64,000 nucleotides of DNA from Fragum whitleyi (GCA_948146395.1 OX411556.1:3409001-3473000); one strand, 5' to 3'; numbered from the stretch's first letter, positions 31,369 to 42,631 are shown. Notes: a model not told the origin generated them from the sequence alone. Program-made: numbers and translations.

Positions 31369-31801
31369 AGAGAAAGTTAAGATATTTCAGAAAGTTTGTA
31401 AACAAAAACACAAATGTGCATGAAGGTATTAGCTGAGCACAAATTTGATATTCTGTTTATAATATAAACAAAATATTTGTGATAAAACAAGGAAACTATG
31501 ATATTCATCGATTCCAAGTTATTCCGCAAAACATATAACTGTATTGCAAAATGACCTCAGCAAATCCATTATGCTGTCATTATCCCAATGAAAATATATC
31601 ATTGCTATCCATTCTACACTCTTTTGCACACTTATTCCACTAGTGTAATAATACACTCTTTTGCATAATTATTCCACTAATGTAATAATACATCCGTAAT
31701 ATCAAAAATATTCAACAATGTCCTTTCACTTACGCAGCGTAGGTCATATCATAAACACACACACACACACAAACACGTGCATAACAGAAAAAACAACCTA
31801 C
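31369..31801. other. Intron sequence
   Basis: Contains a near-duplicate pair around 31615-31690 ('ctacactcttttgca...ttattccacta.tgtaataata') and a CA repeat at 31754-31770 immediately downstream of the exon at 31802. No gene. Confidence 0.45.
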
Positions 31802-32035
31802 ATCTTGGATTATTTCTTCTGGCTCCACCCCTGCATCATACATGAGATTCATTATTGTCTGGTTTGACGGTCGATATCGCTTGTTGTTTGGTCCGGGCAT
31901 GTTTTCCTCATCAAAACTGTGTTTCAGATACATCTTGAGATGACGTCTCATCTCCGACAGCGACTTTACACCCTCCCCAACAAGGTCGTTGATCTCCGAT
32001 TTAACTCCTTCATCCAGAAAAAGATGTCCATTTGC
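31802..32035 (-). CDS. CARF-like gene, exon of second domain copy (LVGEG...RRHL block)
   Basis: Acceptor TTTTAAACCAG|GCA (AG at 32037-32036); donor GAT|GTAGGT at 31801; 78 codons, phase 0 to phase 0. It reads ANGHLFLDEG, then INDLVGEGVKSLSEMRRHL, then FDEENMPGPNNKRYRPSNQT and IMNLMYDAG. I recognise the CARF/ALS2CR8 pattern: a helix ending 'LV.eGv.s..emrrhL', then 'P...nkry.P....i.n.m'. Family role: DNA-binding transcription factor responding to calcium. The exon is a paralogue of that at 42438-42631 within the same gene. An alternative donor 4 bases downstream (GTAG|GTTGTT) is possible. Confidence 0.8.
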
Positions 32036-32149
32036 CTGGTTTAAAAGAAATCAACACTTAGAATATTCAATGAAACTTCTTTTCAACATCCCTGTGCTCA
32101 AATAAGGTTTGACACTAGCTTATTTTTGCCATAGGCCTTCAAGACCAGG

Positions 32150-32342
32150 GGCCTGTTAAATTCAAGTTGCTTCTACAGTAGTAACTAAATATCAATTTTT
32201 TCCATGTATCATCTCATCTCCTAAAGACGATTCCAATGAGATATTGCAAGGCAGAATCTAACAATGAATGAAAACACCATGTACAATTTGTGATTTTGAC
32301 TTCAATTAATTTTTTCGTAAGAAGTATAGTAAAATGGGCCCT
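32150..32342. repeat. MITE with GGGCCTGTT ends
   Basis: GGGCCTGTTAAATTCAAG...AAAATGGGCCC, with the inner 'tctcatctcctaaagacgattccaatgaga'. A longer related copy lies at 43178-43420. Confidence 0.6.
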
Positions 32343-32689
32343 GTTTCATTCAGATCTTCACCAGTTCTCTTCTCTGAGTATAGGTTCTCCAGATTGTTCT
32401 TGGCTATTGGGCAATTCATATTCAATACATTTTCAAGATAAAAGTAAAACATTGTACATGAGGCAATTTAAACCTTTCTGAAGCTATGCAAGGTAGGGAG
32501 GTATGGTAATACAAATGAAGGGAAAACAGTGTGGAAAAAAGAAATGAGCCTGTGCATGACATTTCCAACGATTTGAAATGTTTGTGAGGTGCAAACACTG
32601 AGAGGCATAGACAGCCACAAACTGTAAATATAAAATTACCTGATTATCTACAGATACTTGGAGACCTTTTCTATGTACTAAGGGCACAG
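32343..32689. other. Intron sequence
   Basis: No exon or repeat assigned. 'gcaaacactgagaggcatagacagc' recurs at 43780-43805, so part of it is an interspersed repeat. Confidence 0.4.
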
Positions 32690-32800
32690 CAAAGAATCTG
32701 GTCAGACTGTGCGGATGCACAGGCTGGTTAGAGTCTTTGCTTTGCAAAAATTTGAAATTGTTGGTTTTTCTCACGCACAGGCTCAAATTGCTTGTTACAA
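32690..32800. repeat. Hairpin repeat (GGTCAGACTG / CAGGCTGG..AGAGTC family)
   Basis: 'ctggtcagactgtgcggatgcacaggctggttagagtctttgcttt...ttgaaattgttgg...cacgcacaggctcaaattg'. Also at 41605-41705, 43870-43975 and partly 24380-24590. Confidence 0.65.
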
Positions 32801-33242
32801 GCAGCTACTTCTTTTCCCACAAAGTTTTCTCAACAACCCTTTGTATATTGTAAGGTTTTTGTGGGGAATGGTTCAATATTTTCAGTCAGTGAAAGATGTG
32901 ACTTTCATGGTTTTAACTGAAGATAACGGACCTTGACTGATAAAATTAAGTACCTTCATTATATAACTTTAAACAACATTTCAACTATGATGCATCATCT
33001 GGTTCACTTAGTCAACTCATACTTTCATGGTTGCATGTTTCATTGACAATTTTTATCAATGAGTTCTAAGAATAATGTTGCTTTTATAAATAAAATATCA
33101 AATTTGTATCAATAAAGTGCCAAATTTATCAAACTTGTCATCTACAAACTTGGCAAGGCCTTATTTTCATCTGTTTATAGATGTGTTAAGTAAATTTGGT
33201 ATTAGAGTATGAACACTTATCAATATCCCACATTTAATTGTT
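32801..33242. other. Intron sequence
   Basis: AT-rich, nothing supported. Confidence 0.4.
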
Positions 33243-33515
33243 CAGTTGTTTGAATGGGGTTTTACACAGTTTTCAACAATCTTTCAGTTATATCACATCA
33301 ACTGGAGCACCTAACAATGGATTCCTGGTATTTCTCACTCTAGTACTACCATTACATCCTTTCTTAGCCTCCAGCTGCTATCCCACATAGGTCTACCATT
33401 ATCAACCCATTGGGGGAAAACGAATAGTCGGAAAGAATAATTTAGACTGGAGGGATCAAACCTGGGACCTTAAGATTTACAGTCTGATGTACTACCGACG
33501 CTAGGTCTTAAGTCT
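33243..33515 (-). repeat. SINE, diverged
   Basis: Shares the core 'tttcaacaatctttcagttatatcac', 'tggagcacctaacaatgg', 'ttcctggtatttctcac', 'cctccagctgctatc', 'cacataggtct'. The head carries GGTTTGATCCC on the minus strand. The target duplication is no longer clear. Confidence 0.75.
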
Positions 33516-34002
33516 GACGAGTCTGAGATGCACAAATAAGAAGCTAGGACCCTCAAAAGTTCCCAGTTGAGTCCTATGACCCTCCGGTGATTTACTTCTG
33601 AAAAAAATTAAAGACTGTTTTAAACAGTCCTTAATTTTTCCCTGAAGTTAAACACCAGACATTTCCTAAATATCTTACACATCATTTACCTTTAACCAGG
33701 GAAAAGCTCTAAATTCAATTATAAGCAAAATTTTTGCTCAAAAAAGAAAAATTCTTTATCTAAAACAAAGATTTTAACCTCAGATATTCATAAACATTTT
33801 ACACATTATTTTATAGGTCTTAATTCATATGAAAGCAAAATTCTTGCTTAAAAGAAATTATCTTAATCTAAACCAAGGACACCTAAACAGTAAGAAAGGA
33901 CCCCTTAATTCCCAATAGTTGAGTACTCTGGACCCCTTCTGTTGAAGTCAGACTAAAGGCTTGTCAACTGTACTATGACAGGGACTCTCTATTCAATCTT
34001 AC
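33516..34002. other. Intron sequence
   Basis: Contains a diverged duplicated block ('cctaaatatcttacacatcattta', 'aagcaaaatttttgct' near 33660-33740 and 33780-33850). No exon. Confidence 0.45.
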
Positions 34003-34152
34003 CTCTCTGACAGGGTGTCCAGCATGTTCTTCTACGATGGGAAATGCAAATGCTATCACTCTCTCATAATAGGCTGTTCTATTCATAAGATCCTCTCGTA
34101 GTTTTTTCAAGATCTGAGGTCTCATATGCTTCTTTGGTAAGTAATCATCAAT
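34003..34152 (-). CDS. CARF-like gene, exon of second domain copy (LREDL...HPVRE block)
   Basis: Acceptor TGTTACAG|ATT (34153); donor GAG|GTAAGA (34002); exactly 50 codons, phase 0 at both ends. It reads IDDYLPKKHMRPQ, then ILKKLREDLMNR, then FPIVEEHAGHPVRE. The spacing LREDL...H.gHP is the same as in the exon at 44047-44190 (LKKVKESF...HTDHRK), which I take as its duplicate. Confidence 0.8.
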
Positions 34153-34285
34153 CTGTAACATTAACAGATGAACATTAGGGTTTTAGCTTGAGTTAAACAA
34201 GGGTTGTTTTCATGCATAGGAGAAAGGGCCCGGATCCCTTAAATGACCTGAAAATATATCTCTCTCTTTGATATGCCAACATCAG

Positions 34286-34528
34286 GGCCCGGGATTATAA
34301 AACTTTACTCATTCTCAACTGAAAATTTTCTAAAACTAAGAAGTTAATAAATATGAACATATATAAGATATTATTAATAAGTTGTTATTCATTACAACTT
34401 ATTAATATAATTCTTTAAGTTGAAACATTTATATAAGTATTACAACAGAATTACAGCTTTTATTTGAAGTTGAAATATGTAGAAATTCTGAGTTGAGAAT
34501 GAGAAAATTCTTATAACCTGGGGTCCTG
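34286..34528. repeat. Hairpin MITE, second copy
   Basis: GGGCCCGGGATTATAAAAC...TTATAACCTGGGGTCC, with the inner ACTTATTAATA palindrome. Related to 24603-24791. Confidence 0.65.
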
Positions 34529-34609
34529 ATTCTCATGAAAGTTGAGCCGAAGTTCTGGCCTTGAGTGTTTAGGAAGACATGGATAATAAAGGATAACAAA
34601 TAAAGAAGG

Positions 34610-34660
34610 ACAGAAGAGCATGTGCTCCTTGAGCATGTGCTCAGGTGACCTAAAAAGCTG
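34610..34660 (+). mobile_element. Isolated family A-like right end
   Basis: GAGCATGTGCTCCTTGAGCA, then TGTGCTCAGGTGACCTAAAA: a degenerate terminal hairpin and end, with little recognisable body to its left. A remnant or a solo end. Confidence 0.5.
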
Positions 34661-35038
34661 TAACTACATTTTACAGTCGTTATTGCTCGGGGGCCATGTC
34701 TTCTAAGAGACCACTCTTATTAAACCACTACCATAAATCGTTGTAAGCAAGATCTCTGGAAAATTAGTCATTTGTAACAGAAAAATATTTCTACTTGTAT
34801 CCTCTGTCATTTGAACCCTTTGGATCATATAGGTGTAACTATCGGGATTCATTAAGAATTATGTGACAGTGTATATATGCTATCAAAATGAAACGTCTTA
34901 TTTGTCATGAAATATTATATTTGGCAACCACTTCTGACCCCCTTGGGAGAATTTTTTAAGGGTCAACTAAAAGTAATTACAGATTTTCTGGGCAAACCCT
35001 GGTTTTGGGGTCAAACATGAGCCCTTTTTTATATTTAC
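34661..35038. other. Intron sequence
   Basis: No element recognised. Confidence 0.4.
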
Positions 35039-35295
35039 CCTATAACCTGGAAACAAAGCAACCTCTCTGTAGGTACATCTGGCTGTACACATCATCATGC
35101 CTTCTTTATTCATGTGTTTTCTCTGACCGGGCGTAAATGCGTCCAGAAATTTGTGTTTGTACTCAATTCCAAATGAACATTCGTAGTGTCTTGTGTCGAG
35201 GATAATATAAGGGACGCCATCTGTATCTAGTTTACATCTTAAGTCGTTATCCGGCGAGGTGAGTATTGGATTCTGTCTGGAGTGCTCATATACAT
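35039..35295 (-). CDS. CARF-like gene, exon of second domain copy (CTARCTY..LFPGYR block)
   Basis: Acceptor TTTCTCACCAACAG|AT (35296); donor TATAGG|GTAAAT (35038); enters in phase 1 and leaves in phase 0, matching its neighbours. It reads VYEHSRQNPIL, then DGVPYIILDTRHYECSFGIE, then CTARCTYREVALFPGYR. The end is the counterpart of ICPAGVSVQSLTLFPQFE in the exon at 47656-47817, with the intron at the same place and phase. The upstream part (ILDTRHYECSFGIEY) has no visible counterpart in the first copy. Confidence 0.8.
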
Positions 35296-36026
35296 CTGTT
35301 GGTGAGAAATAGAGGATATTGAATGAGTAGTCATTACATAATTTATTTGTTATACGGTTTCTTGCCGGGGTATAACACGATTTATTCCCGGCTGGAAAAA
35401 ATGATGTCACCCGAGCCGTTGTCTATGTTCACGGCGAGGCGCCTTCAGGAAACATTAGTAGTAATAGGGGAGCGGCCGTAGATATCAATGTTTGTCAGGT
35501 CAGCATTAACCAAAGAAAATGCTAGAATTTTCTTTGCAGTATAATAAAATCTATTCAACAAGTCATCCATAAAAAAACAACAACAAAGCTTTACCAAGTT
35601 TTTGTCTGCTTTACATAAGTTTAATTAATTTGGTGTAACATGATCACCAATTTGATATTTTTTGTCCTAATAATGCCTAAACTTTTGTGATAAATCAACA
35701 CAATTCTGCGATTCAAATTTAATGTTACCACACCCATTTATAAAATGACATTTCCCATCCATTATGATGCCATTTTCATAATAGTAGAGTGAGTGTTGGG
35801 GAATTGGTTTCAAATCATAATTATCAGTTTTTAATTGAAAGATTCAACTAATCAAATAATCAACTTATGATCCATACTCGATTTCTTAGAACTCAATACA
35901 ATTCTCAGTAAATGTTCTCAGCGGCAAATATGGTATTCTTTAAAAACATTTTTATCATCTTGGCTTTTTGAATAAGATCTTGAGAAACAATTAGTATGTG
36001 TTCATTGTGTTGTGATCTGGGATTTC
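35296..36026. other. Intron sequence
   Basis: Includes GC-richer sequence at 35400-35480. A 61-codon-plus open stretch continues 5' of the acceptor at 35296 but has no support as exon. No repeats assigned except a remnant near 35550. Confidence 0.4.
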
Positions 36027-36273
36027 TTAACCCTTGTCATGCTAAATAAATTTTGGCTAAAAATGTTCATCAAAATCAAAGGGCAAAAAGCACTGAAAGT
36101 ACCAACTGTAGGTCAATTTTTATTTGTAAAACTAAATCTATTGTCTATTACGATTTGAAAGTGAGAAACAGGTGGTGTAGACTAGCATCAGGCTGCACAT
36201 ATGTGCAGGCTGATGTTTGTCTATAGCTCCTGCCAAAACAGGAATAATCTGGGTTCAGCATGACAAGGGTTAA
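36027..36273. mobile_element. piggyBac-type MITE
   Basis: TTAA|CCCTTGTCATGCT ... AGCATGACAAGGG|TTAA, perfect outer inverted repeats, with the central hairpin CAGGCTGCACATATGTGCAG. Confidence 0.85.
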
Positions 36274-36513
36274 TTGATTATCTATATAGGAAGCAGAAAC
36301 CAACAAATTATTGATCATATCAATTAATCAGTCCATCACTAGTAGTGTTGTTATACAATCTAACCTCAATTGCTTAGCTATTTTACTACTGAAAAAACAC
36401 CCGCGTAAAATCAAAAATATTCAACGGGATTATTTCACTCCCACTATGTTGGTTATATTTTAAACCAAATTACAGTATCAACCAAACTTACAGATACAGG
36501 GAGTTCCCTGAAT

Positions 36514-36677
36514 TTAAGGTAGTGGAACCGTAATAGTTCCGCAACATTTCGGAACTCATGATCTTACACAATATTGAACGAGGTTTCCTAATGAAAATCA
36601 TTAGGAAACCTCAGTTAACACTGTTAAAGTTCATTAGTTCCAATACATTGCAAAAGCATTATGGGTCCACTACCATA
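36514..36677. repeat. Hairpin MITE (TAAGGTAGTGGA family)
   Basis: TTAAGGTAGTGGAACC...GGGTCCACTACCATAA, central GAGGTTTCCTAATGAAAATC / GATTTTCATTAGGAAACCTC-type inverted repeat. Confidence 0.75.
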
Positions 36678-36736
36678 AGATTCAAACACTTCAATAATAC
36701 TTGCACTAACCCTATATTGTAGATATTAATTTGAAA

Positions 36737-37831
36737 CAAGAGGGCCATAGTGGCCCTAAATCACCTGAGTGAACTGTAAAAAATTGTCTAAAGTAGACTT
36801 AGAAAGGATTAGGAATTCTGACCAATTTTCAGGTTGATTAAGCAAAAAATAAGGGTTTGAGAGTGTCTACAAGGTTTTTCCAAGATTTGACCCCGTGACC
36901 TTATTTTTGACCCTACTTGACCAAATTTCCAACTTATCCAAGATTTCATCAAGAAAATAATTCTGAGCAAATTTCAGGCTGATTGGACAAAAAATATGGC
37001 TTCTAGAGTGTCTACAAGGTTTTTCCAAGATTTGACCCCATGACCTCTTTTTTGACCCCACTTGACCCATGTTTGAACTTATCTTTTTTTTTTTTTTCAA
37101 GACAATCATTCTGACAAAATTTCAGGTTGATCAGGCAAAAAATATGGCTTCTAGAGTGTCTACAAGGTTTTTCTAATATTTGACCCCATGACCTCATTTT
37201 TGATCCCACTTGACCAAATTTCGAACTTGTGGGAGATTTTATCATGACAATCATTCTGACAAAATTTCAGGTTGATTGAGCAAAAAATGTGGCCTCTAGA
37301 ATGTCTACAAGGTTTTTCTAAGATTTGACCCTGTGACCTTAATTTTGACCCTACTTGACCTAATTTCAAACTTGTCCGAGATTTTATCAAGGCAATCATC
37401 CTGACAAAATTTCAGATTGATCCGACAAAAAATATGGCTTCTAGAGTGTCTACAAGGTTTTCTAAGATTTGACCCCATGACCTCATTTTTGACCCCATAT
37501 GACCCAATTTCAAACTTGTCCGAGATTTTATCAAGACAATCATTCTGACAAATTTTCAGATTGATTGGGCAAAAAATATGGCTTCTAGAGGGTCTACAAG
37601 GTTTTCTTAATATTTGACCCTGTGACCTCATTTTTGACCCCACTTGACCCAATCTCGAACTTGTCCGAGATTTCATCAAGACAATCATTCTGACCAAATT
37701 GTAGGTTGATTGGGCAAAAAAAGTGGCCTCTAGAGTGTCTACAAGGTAAATGTTGACGACACACGACGCACAGACGGACATCACTCGACCACAAAAGCTC
37801 ACCTTGAGCACTTTGTGCTCAGGTGAGCTTA
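36737..37831 (+). mobile_element. Family A' non-autonomous Helentron-like element
   Basis: Left end CAAGAGGGCCATAGTGGCCC; right end GAGCACTTTGTGCTC, then AGGTGAGCTTA. The body is about 145-bp tandem units ('gtgtctacaaggtttttc', 'gatttgaccccatgacct', 'ttctgacaaaatttcagg'). One unit contains a 16-T tract (37084-37099). Short overlapping frames are repeat artefacts. Confidence 0.88.
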
Positions 37832-38612
37832 AAATTCCACAAGTTTCTAGGGAGTACAGAGAAAGACTATCTTTAAAATCAGTCCATAAATAATAGAGAA
37901 GTTGCATTCACAAGAATTTTCTCAAGAAGCCCGCCTTTATCCATGACGCAACTGAAATTCACTAATCCACAACAAGATGGGCAAGACAGGTGACTAGGAA
38001 CATTTTGGGAAATTTCATCCAAATCATTCCATAAATGGAGAAGGAGGAGTTGCGTTTACAAGAATTTTTTTACAAGAAGGCCTCTTTTTCCATGACACGG
38101 GTAAAATTTATGAAACTCCGACACTAATGGCTAGGTCAGGAGACTAGGATCATTTTGTGACAGTTTCATCCAAATAGGTCTTTAAATGGAGGATGAGTTA
38201 TATTTACTGAAATTTTTACACAAAGGCTCCTTTTTCCATGACACGGCAGAAATTCACCAAACCATGTAGTGAAAGTTTCATCCAAATTGATCCATAAATG
38301 AGAGAGGAGTTGTGTTCACAAGATATTTTACATGAAGGCATTTTCTTCACATTTTTCCACAATGTGGCTGAAATTCACTAAAGTGTGACTTTATGCTCAA
38401 GGTCAGATAACTAGTAACATTTTGTGTTTCATCCAAATCAGTCCAAAAATGAGGAAGAAGTTGCGTACACAAGATTGTACGCGCAGAAGTACATACAAAC
38501 ATTAGTACATATGTACATACTGACATTGGGACAGAGGGACATACAGACAGAAGATACCAATGGTACCAGAAGATGATACCAATGTATGTCCACCTTCGGC
38601 GGCTAATAAAAA
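37832..38612 (+). mobile_element. Family F repeat-bodied element remnant
   Basis: Diverged 115-130-bp units ('gactaggaacattttg', 'tttcatccaaat', 'ccataaatgga', 'gaggagttgcgtt', 'caagaattttt', 'ttccatgacacgg'). A GGACATACAGACAG stretch follows, then CCACCTTCGGCGGCTAATAAAA, which resembles the right ends of the other families (hairpin plus CTAA). No left end recognised. Confidence 0.55.
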
Positions 38613-38630
38613 TGGAAAGATTTCTCCGTT

Positions 38631-38880
38631 ATTACCCTTGTCATGCTGAACCCGGGAATATTCCTGCTTTGGCAGGAGGTATAGACAAAGACCAGCCTGC
38701 ACCTATGTGCAGCCTGATCTTGGTCTACACCACCTGTTTGTCCCCATTCAAGGCAGAGTAGTTCATTAAATTAATTTTCAAAAAGAAAAATTTGCCCTAC
38801 ACCCTTGGATTTTAGGGCTTTCAGTACTTTGATATTAGTGCAATTTTGAAAGAGGATTTTAATTCAGCATGACAAATAAT
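38631..38880. mobile_element. piggyBac-type MITE, diverged
   Basis: ACCCTTGTCATGCTGAAC ... TTCAGCATGACAAATAAT, with the central CAGCCTGCACCTATGTGCAG. Confidence 0.7.
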
Positions 38881-39173
38881 AACACAAATTTCTTACAGGA
38901 CTACTTTGCGTGACAGCTTAAAAAACAGATGTGTACTCAAAATTGTTTTCATCAAGGAATAAAACCAAATTTTCAGCCAATCAGAATGCATGAAAATTGA
39001 TGAGATCAACTAAAACTTAATAATAGGTCTTTGCAAAAGATATTGCCAACAAAAGTATGATTAACCTGATACTAAACAACAATGAGGTGTACTTCTTAGC
39101 ATTCAAACCGCTCATTACTCATTGACTTTTGTCAAATGTCGGATGAAAGTTGGTCGAGCCCGGGGGCCATTAC

Positions 39174-39301
39174 CATGATGTCCAAAGAGTTCATCCATTT
39201 CTTCACAGATAAATTGTGTCTCTGTTTCCCATTCTAGTTCCTTCATTCTTTCTAGGGCGTCTGATATGTCAGTTACATATCCCTTCTCTCTCTCTAGGTT
39301 C
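39174..39301 (-). CDS. CARF-like gene, linker exon between domain copies
   Basis: Acceptor GCTACAG|G (39302); donor CATCATG|GTAATG (39173); 128 bases. It enters completing the AG|G Arg codon of the upstream exon (phase 2) and leaves in phase 1, exactly as the exon at 35295 needs. It encodes NLEREKGYVTDISDALERM, then KELEWETETQFICEEMDEL, then FGHHG: an acidic, probably helical segment without a recognised domain. The phase fit on both sides is the main support. A MITE begins 27 bases upstream of its acceptor. Confidence 0.72.
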
Positions 39302-39327
39302 CTGTAGCAATGTCAAACAAGAGTTTA

Positions 39328-39440
39328 AGGTAGTGTTAAACGAGGTTTCTTAATGATTTTCATTAGGAAACCTCGGTCAACATTGTGAAAGTTTATGAGT
39401 GCTAAATGTTGCGTAACTATAATGGGTCCACTACCTTAAT
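39328..39440. repeat. Short hairpin MITE next to an exon
   Basis: TTTAAGGTAGTG...GGGTCCACTACCTTAA, with ACGAGGTTTCTTAATGATTT / AAATCATTAAGAAACCTCG-type arms. Deleted version of 36514-36677. Confidence 0.7.
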
Positions 39441-39499
39441 GCGATCATCACCAAGGGTGTAACTACCATTACGCACATTTCGCAAGAGCCTTAAAGACA

Positions 39500-39610
39500 T
39501 AAATCCTCTTTTGAAAAATGTCGTTGATGAATAATCATAACATCAAAACGACAGCTTATTCAAGCTGTAGTTTAGATGTTTTGATTATTCACAAATGCTG
39601 AAATCATAGA
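39500..39610. repeat. Inverted repeat (ACAGCTT...AAGCTGT family)
   Basis: 'tgatgaataatcataacatc', 'acagcttattcaagctgt', 'gatgttttgattattca'. The same hairpin occurs at 46425-46500, 46895-46965 and in weaker form near 52620. Confidence 0.65.
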
Positions 39611-40146
39611 AAAGGGGAGCAGACGGAGGACATTCATTTTTTATCACAGTCCGCATATTGCCTTTATCCTATATATTCTATATCAATCACCTTCTGAGTG
39701 TTAACAAAATTCAAAATCCTAGTAAAGCCTATGATCAAAGCTGTTTGTTGGGTGTTGAGTGATGTAAAAAAAAAAATTCTTGTTATCTGGGATGTGGTAC
39801 AGCTACCAACAGAGTGAAATTGACAAGATGAATGAATTTGGAATGAAATTGAATGAGTGTGTGGAGCAAATTTTGAGTGAAATTTAATGAAGGTAAACCA
39901 ATATAGCTAATTTGTTCAAGATGAACTAAATTAGCTACATTTATTACCTCCTTTAATAAAATGATAAAGAGGATAATCGTTTGTTTCAGTGTAAGATTGA
40001 TTTATATTTCATTGAGTGAACAACAAAAGCTATATTTTCATGAGTGTCAGAGCCATGAGTGAAAATATAGGTTTTGTTGTTCACAAAATGAAATATTAAT
40101 TGATCTTACTCAAAAAACAAACAATTATTCTATTTCTTTATTGAAA
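39611..40146. other. Intron sequence
   Basis: A diverged palindromic stretch at 39960-40140 ('atcgtttgtttcagtgtaagattg...caatta.../aattgatcttactcaaaaaacaaacaat') suggests a MITE. No coding signal. Confidence 0.45.
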
Positions 40147-41377
40147 CAAGAGGCCCAAGAGGGCCTGTATCGCTCCACTGGCTTTAGCATCATTAGACTT
40201 GCATTAAATGAAACTTTCTCCATGAATGAAAACAACACTTTGAAATCTCTTAAGACCTATTTTATATTAATTAACTGGGTATGGCTCACATTGCACCAAA
40301 ATTCTCAAGTTTCATTGAAATTGGCCCAACTTTCATCAGGAGATGTAGTTCAAAGATTTCGGGCTCAAAAGAAGCCACACCCTGACATGCCAATATTTAA
40401 GGGTTTATTAATATTTCGCATACAATTTTTGAAAAGGGTCACAGAAGGAACATTCTGGTAAAATTTCATTGAAATCAGCCCAGTGATTCAGGAGGAGATG
40501 GCCTTCAAAGACTTTGTGCTCAAAATAAGCCCCACCCTGACACACCCATATCTATGGGGGTCAATCAAAATTTTGAGAGCAACTTTTGGAAAGAGTCTCC
40601 CAAGGAACATTCTGGTACAGTTTCATTGAAATTAGCCCAATGGTTCAGGAGGAGATGTCCTTCAAAGAATTCGGGCTCAAAATAAGCCCCACCCTGCCAC
40701 ACCCATATTTGGGGGCAAATCAAAATTTCAGGAACAATTTTTGAAAAGGGTTACCCCAGGAACATTTTGGTAAAGTTTGGTTGAAATCGGCCCAGTGGTT
40801 TAGGAGGAGATGTCATTCCTAGATTTCAGGCTCAAAATAAGCCCTGCCCTGCCACACCCATATTTGGGGGTCAATCAAAATTTCTTGAACAATTTAGGTA
40901 GAGGGTCACCCCAGGAATATATTGGTAAAGTTTGGTTGAAATTGGCCCAGGGGTTCAGGAGGAGATGTCATTCAAAGATTTTGGGCTCAAAATAAGCCCC
41001 GCCCTGCCACGCCCATATGTGGGGGTCAATCAAAATTTCTTGAACAATTTAGGTAAAGGGTCAGCCAAGGAACATCCATGCCAAGTTTCATTGAAATTGG
41101 CCCAACGGTTTGGGAGGAGAAGATTTTTAAAGATTTCAAAGTGAAAAAATGCCACGCCCATATTTGGGGGTCAATCAAAATTTCTTTAACAATTTTAGAA
41201 GAGGGTCACCCAAGAAACATATCTACCAAGTTTCAGCAAAATCCGCCCATAGGTTTTGGAGGAGAAGATGTTTAAAAAAAAAGTGTACGCACAGACGCAC
41301 GCACGGATGAACGGACGCATGCACGACGGACACACTGCCATGACAATAGCTCGCTGGCCTTCAGCCAGTGGAGCTAA
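40147..41377 (+). mobile_element. Family B non-autonomous Helentron-like element
   Basis: The first 36 bases are the same as the giant element's left end (617). Right end CTGGCC-TTC-AGCCAG, then TGGAGCTAA. The body is 155-160-bp units as in 17478-18870. CGCACGCACGGATG microsatellite at 41287-41330. It is 1,231 bp long and has the same ends as the 18.3 kb element, so it could be mobilised by the same machinery. Confidence 0.9.
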
Positions 41378-41604
41378 AAATGAGACAAAATTTGAAATTT
41401 CTTGGACATATTTTGGTAAACGCCTCATTTTTCACTTTTCTGTAAAAATATATGAGATGATAAATAGTTTTGAGGAAAAAAATATGCAATAATGTGTGTG
41501 AAGGGCCAAGATTAACCCACCTTGACTGCCATATAGTATAATAAGAAGATTGCCTGACTTTCTAAAGACTTTTTTTGGACCTTTTCTTTCTACAAAGCAA
41601 CAAA

Positions 41605-41710
41605 TAAAGACCCTGGCCAGCCTGTGCAGATGCACAGGCTGGTCAGAGTCTTAGCTTGGCGCATGTTTCAACTTGTTGGAAATGTCATGCACAGGCTCAT
41701 ATATGATTGG
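41605..41710. repeat. Hairpin repeat (CAGCCTGTGCA/TGCACAGGCTG)
   Basis: Perfect short palindrome CCAGCCTGTGCAGATGCACAGGCTGG-type at 41617-41642 (12-bp arms, loop GA). Related to 32690 and 43870. Confidence 0.7.
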
Positions 41711-42130
41711 TAACATGATGTGAAACGTTCTGCAGAAGTTTCATGCAAATCCATCTATTATTGAAGGAAGAGTTGTATTAACAAGTAATTGATATATATA
41801 CTAGGACAGAAATGAAACGCCGGGATACATAAAATATGCAATATAGACAAATCATAGCTGCCACAGCTGCGCATGGAGGACATACAAGATACTGATATGT
41901 CTGGCTGTGTTTCTCAAAACAAGAAGGGTCATAGTTAAAAGAGGATATTTTTTCACATAATCAGATGACATTTCATACAAAAATGAATATAATAATTCAA
42001 TAATACAATTTATCCTTAAAACAATCATTATTGGTTACCCGGCGTTTCTTTTTCGTCCTAGTATAGATTGATAGACGAACAGACAGAGAAGATGATACAA
42101 ATAAATGACCACCTCTGCCGGAAAATAAAA
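41711..42130. other. Intron sequence
   Basis: 41700-41800 resembles family F body ('gttctgcagaagtttcatgcaaatccatc'). 42056-42115 ends 'gacagagaagatgatacaaataaatgaccacctctgccggaaaataaaa', like the family F right end. Confidence 0.45.
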
Positions 42131-42416
42131 CAAGAGCACCACCTACGGGTGCCTATGCTCGGCTGTTGAGTGCTGGATGGTGGGAAAAAATCTAAGCCGA
42201 AAAAGGGGCATAATTTGCACAAAATGCATCTAGAGTTATCCCCCTTGATAGTATAGGTTGCTCTTTTGATTGTGAACATGTGTGCCAAGTTTCAAGTAAA
42301 TGCTTTCAGTAGAATCAGAGATATCACAAAATGTCAAAGGTTTCGCATGACAACGACAACAAGGACACAGAGGCTATAGCAATACCTCAGGTTTTCTCTG
42401 AAAACAGCCGAGCTAA
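42131..42416 (+). mobile_element. Family D miniature rolling-circle element
   Basis: Left end CAAGAGCACCACCTACGGGT with hairpin GCACC/GGGTGC and block GCTCGGCTGTT. Right end hairpin TTTTCTCTGAAAA, then CAGCCGAGCTAA, the inverted block and CTAA. 286 bp. It ends 21 bases from the donor side of the CARF-like exon at 42438. A minus-strand copy lies at 51864-52145. Confidence 0.85.
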
Positions 42417-42437
42417 TAAAAGAGACATTTAACAAAC

Positions 42438-42631
42438 CTTATTTTAACTACATCTCCAAATATCCACTTTCTTATTCGTTCAGTCTCTGGATAAAAGGAT
42501 TTATTACTTGTGTCGTGGATATCTGTCAGTTTAGGTACAAGTTTAAACAGCTGTGTGTGAAGGTCTTTTGCACTGTAATATCCCTTCTTTACTAATCCAT
42601 GCATGAGTTCCGTCACTCTATCATCAACTTT
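42438..42631 (-). CDS. CARF-like gene, exon of first domain copy (LVKKG...KSFYPET block)
   Basis: Acceptor GATTGTAG|AAA (42632); donor AAATAAG|GTTTGT (42437); 194 bases, phase 0 in and phase 2 out. It reads KVDDRVTELMHGLVKKGYYS, then AKDLHTQLFKLVPKL, then SNKSFYPETERIRKWI. The pattern 'LV.kG......L...l', then 'n..fyP....i..wi', is the CARF/ALS2CR8 signature and parallels the exon at 31802-32035. First copy of a duplicated domain. Confidence 0.82.

Noticed and set aside
34967..35410. A single 147-codon gene starting MTSFFPAG
   Set aside because: The part upstream of 35296 precedes a strong splice acceptor, and downstream of 35038 follows a donor; both exon ends fit the phases of neighbouring exons.
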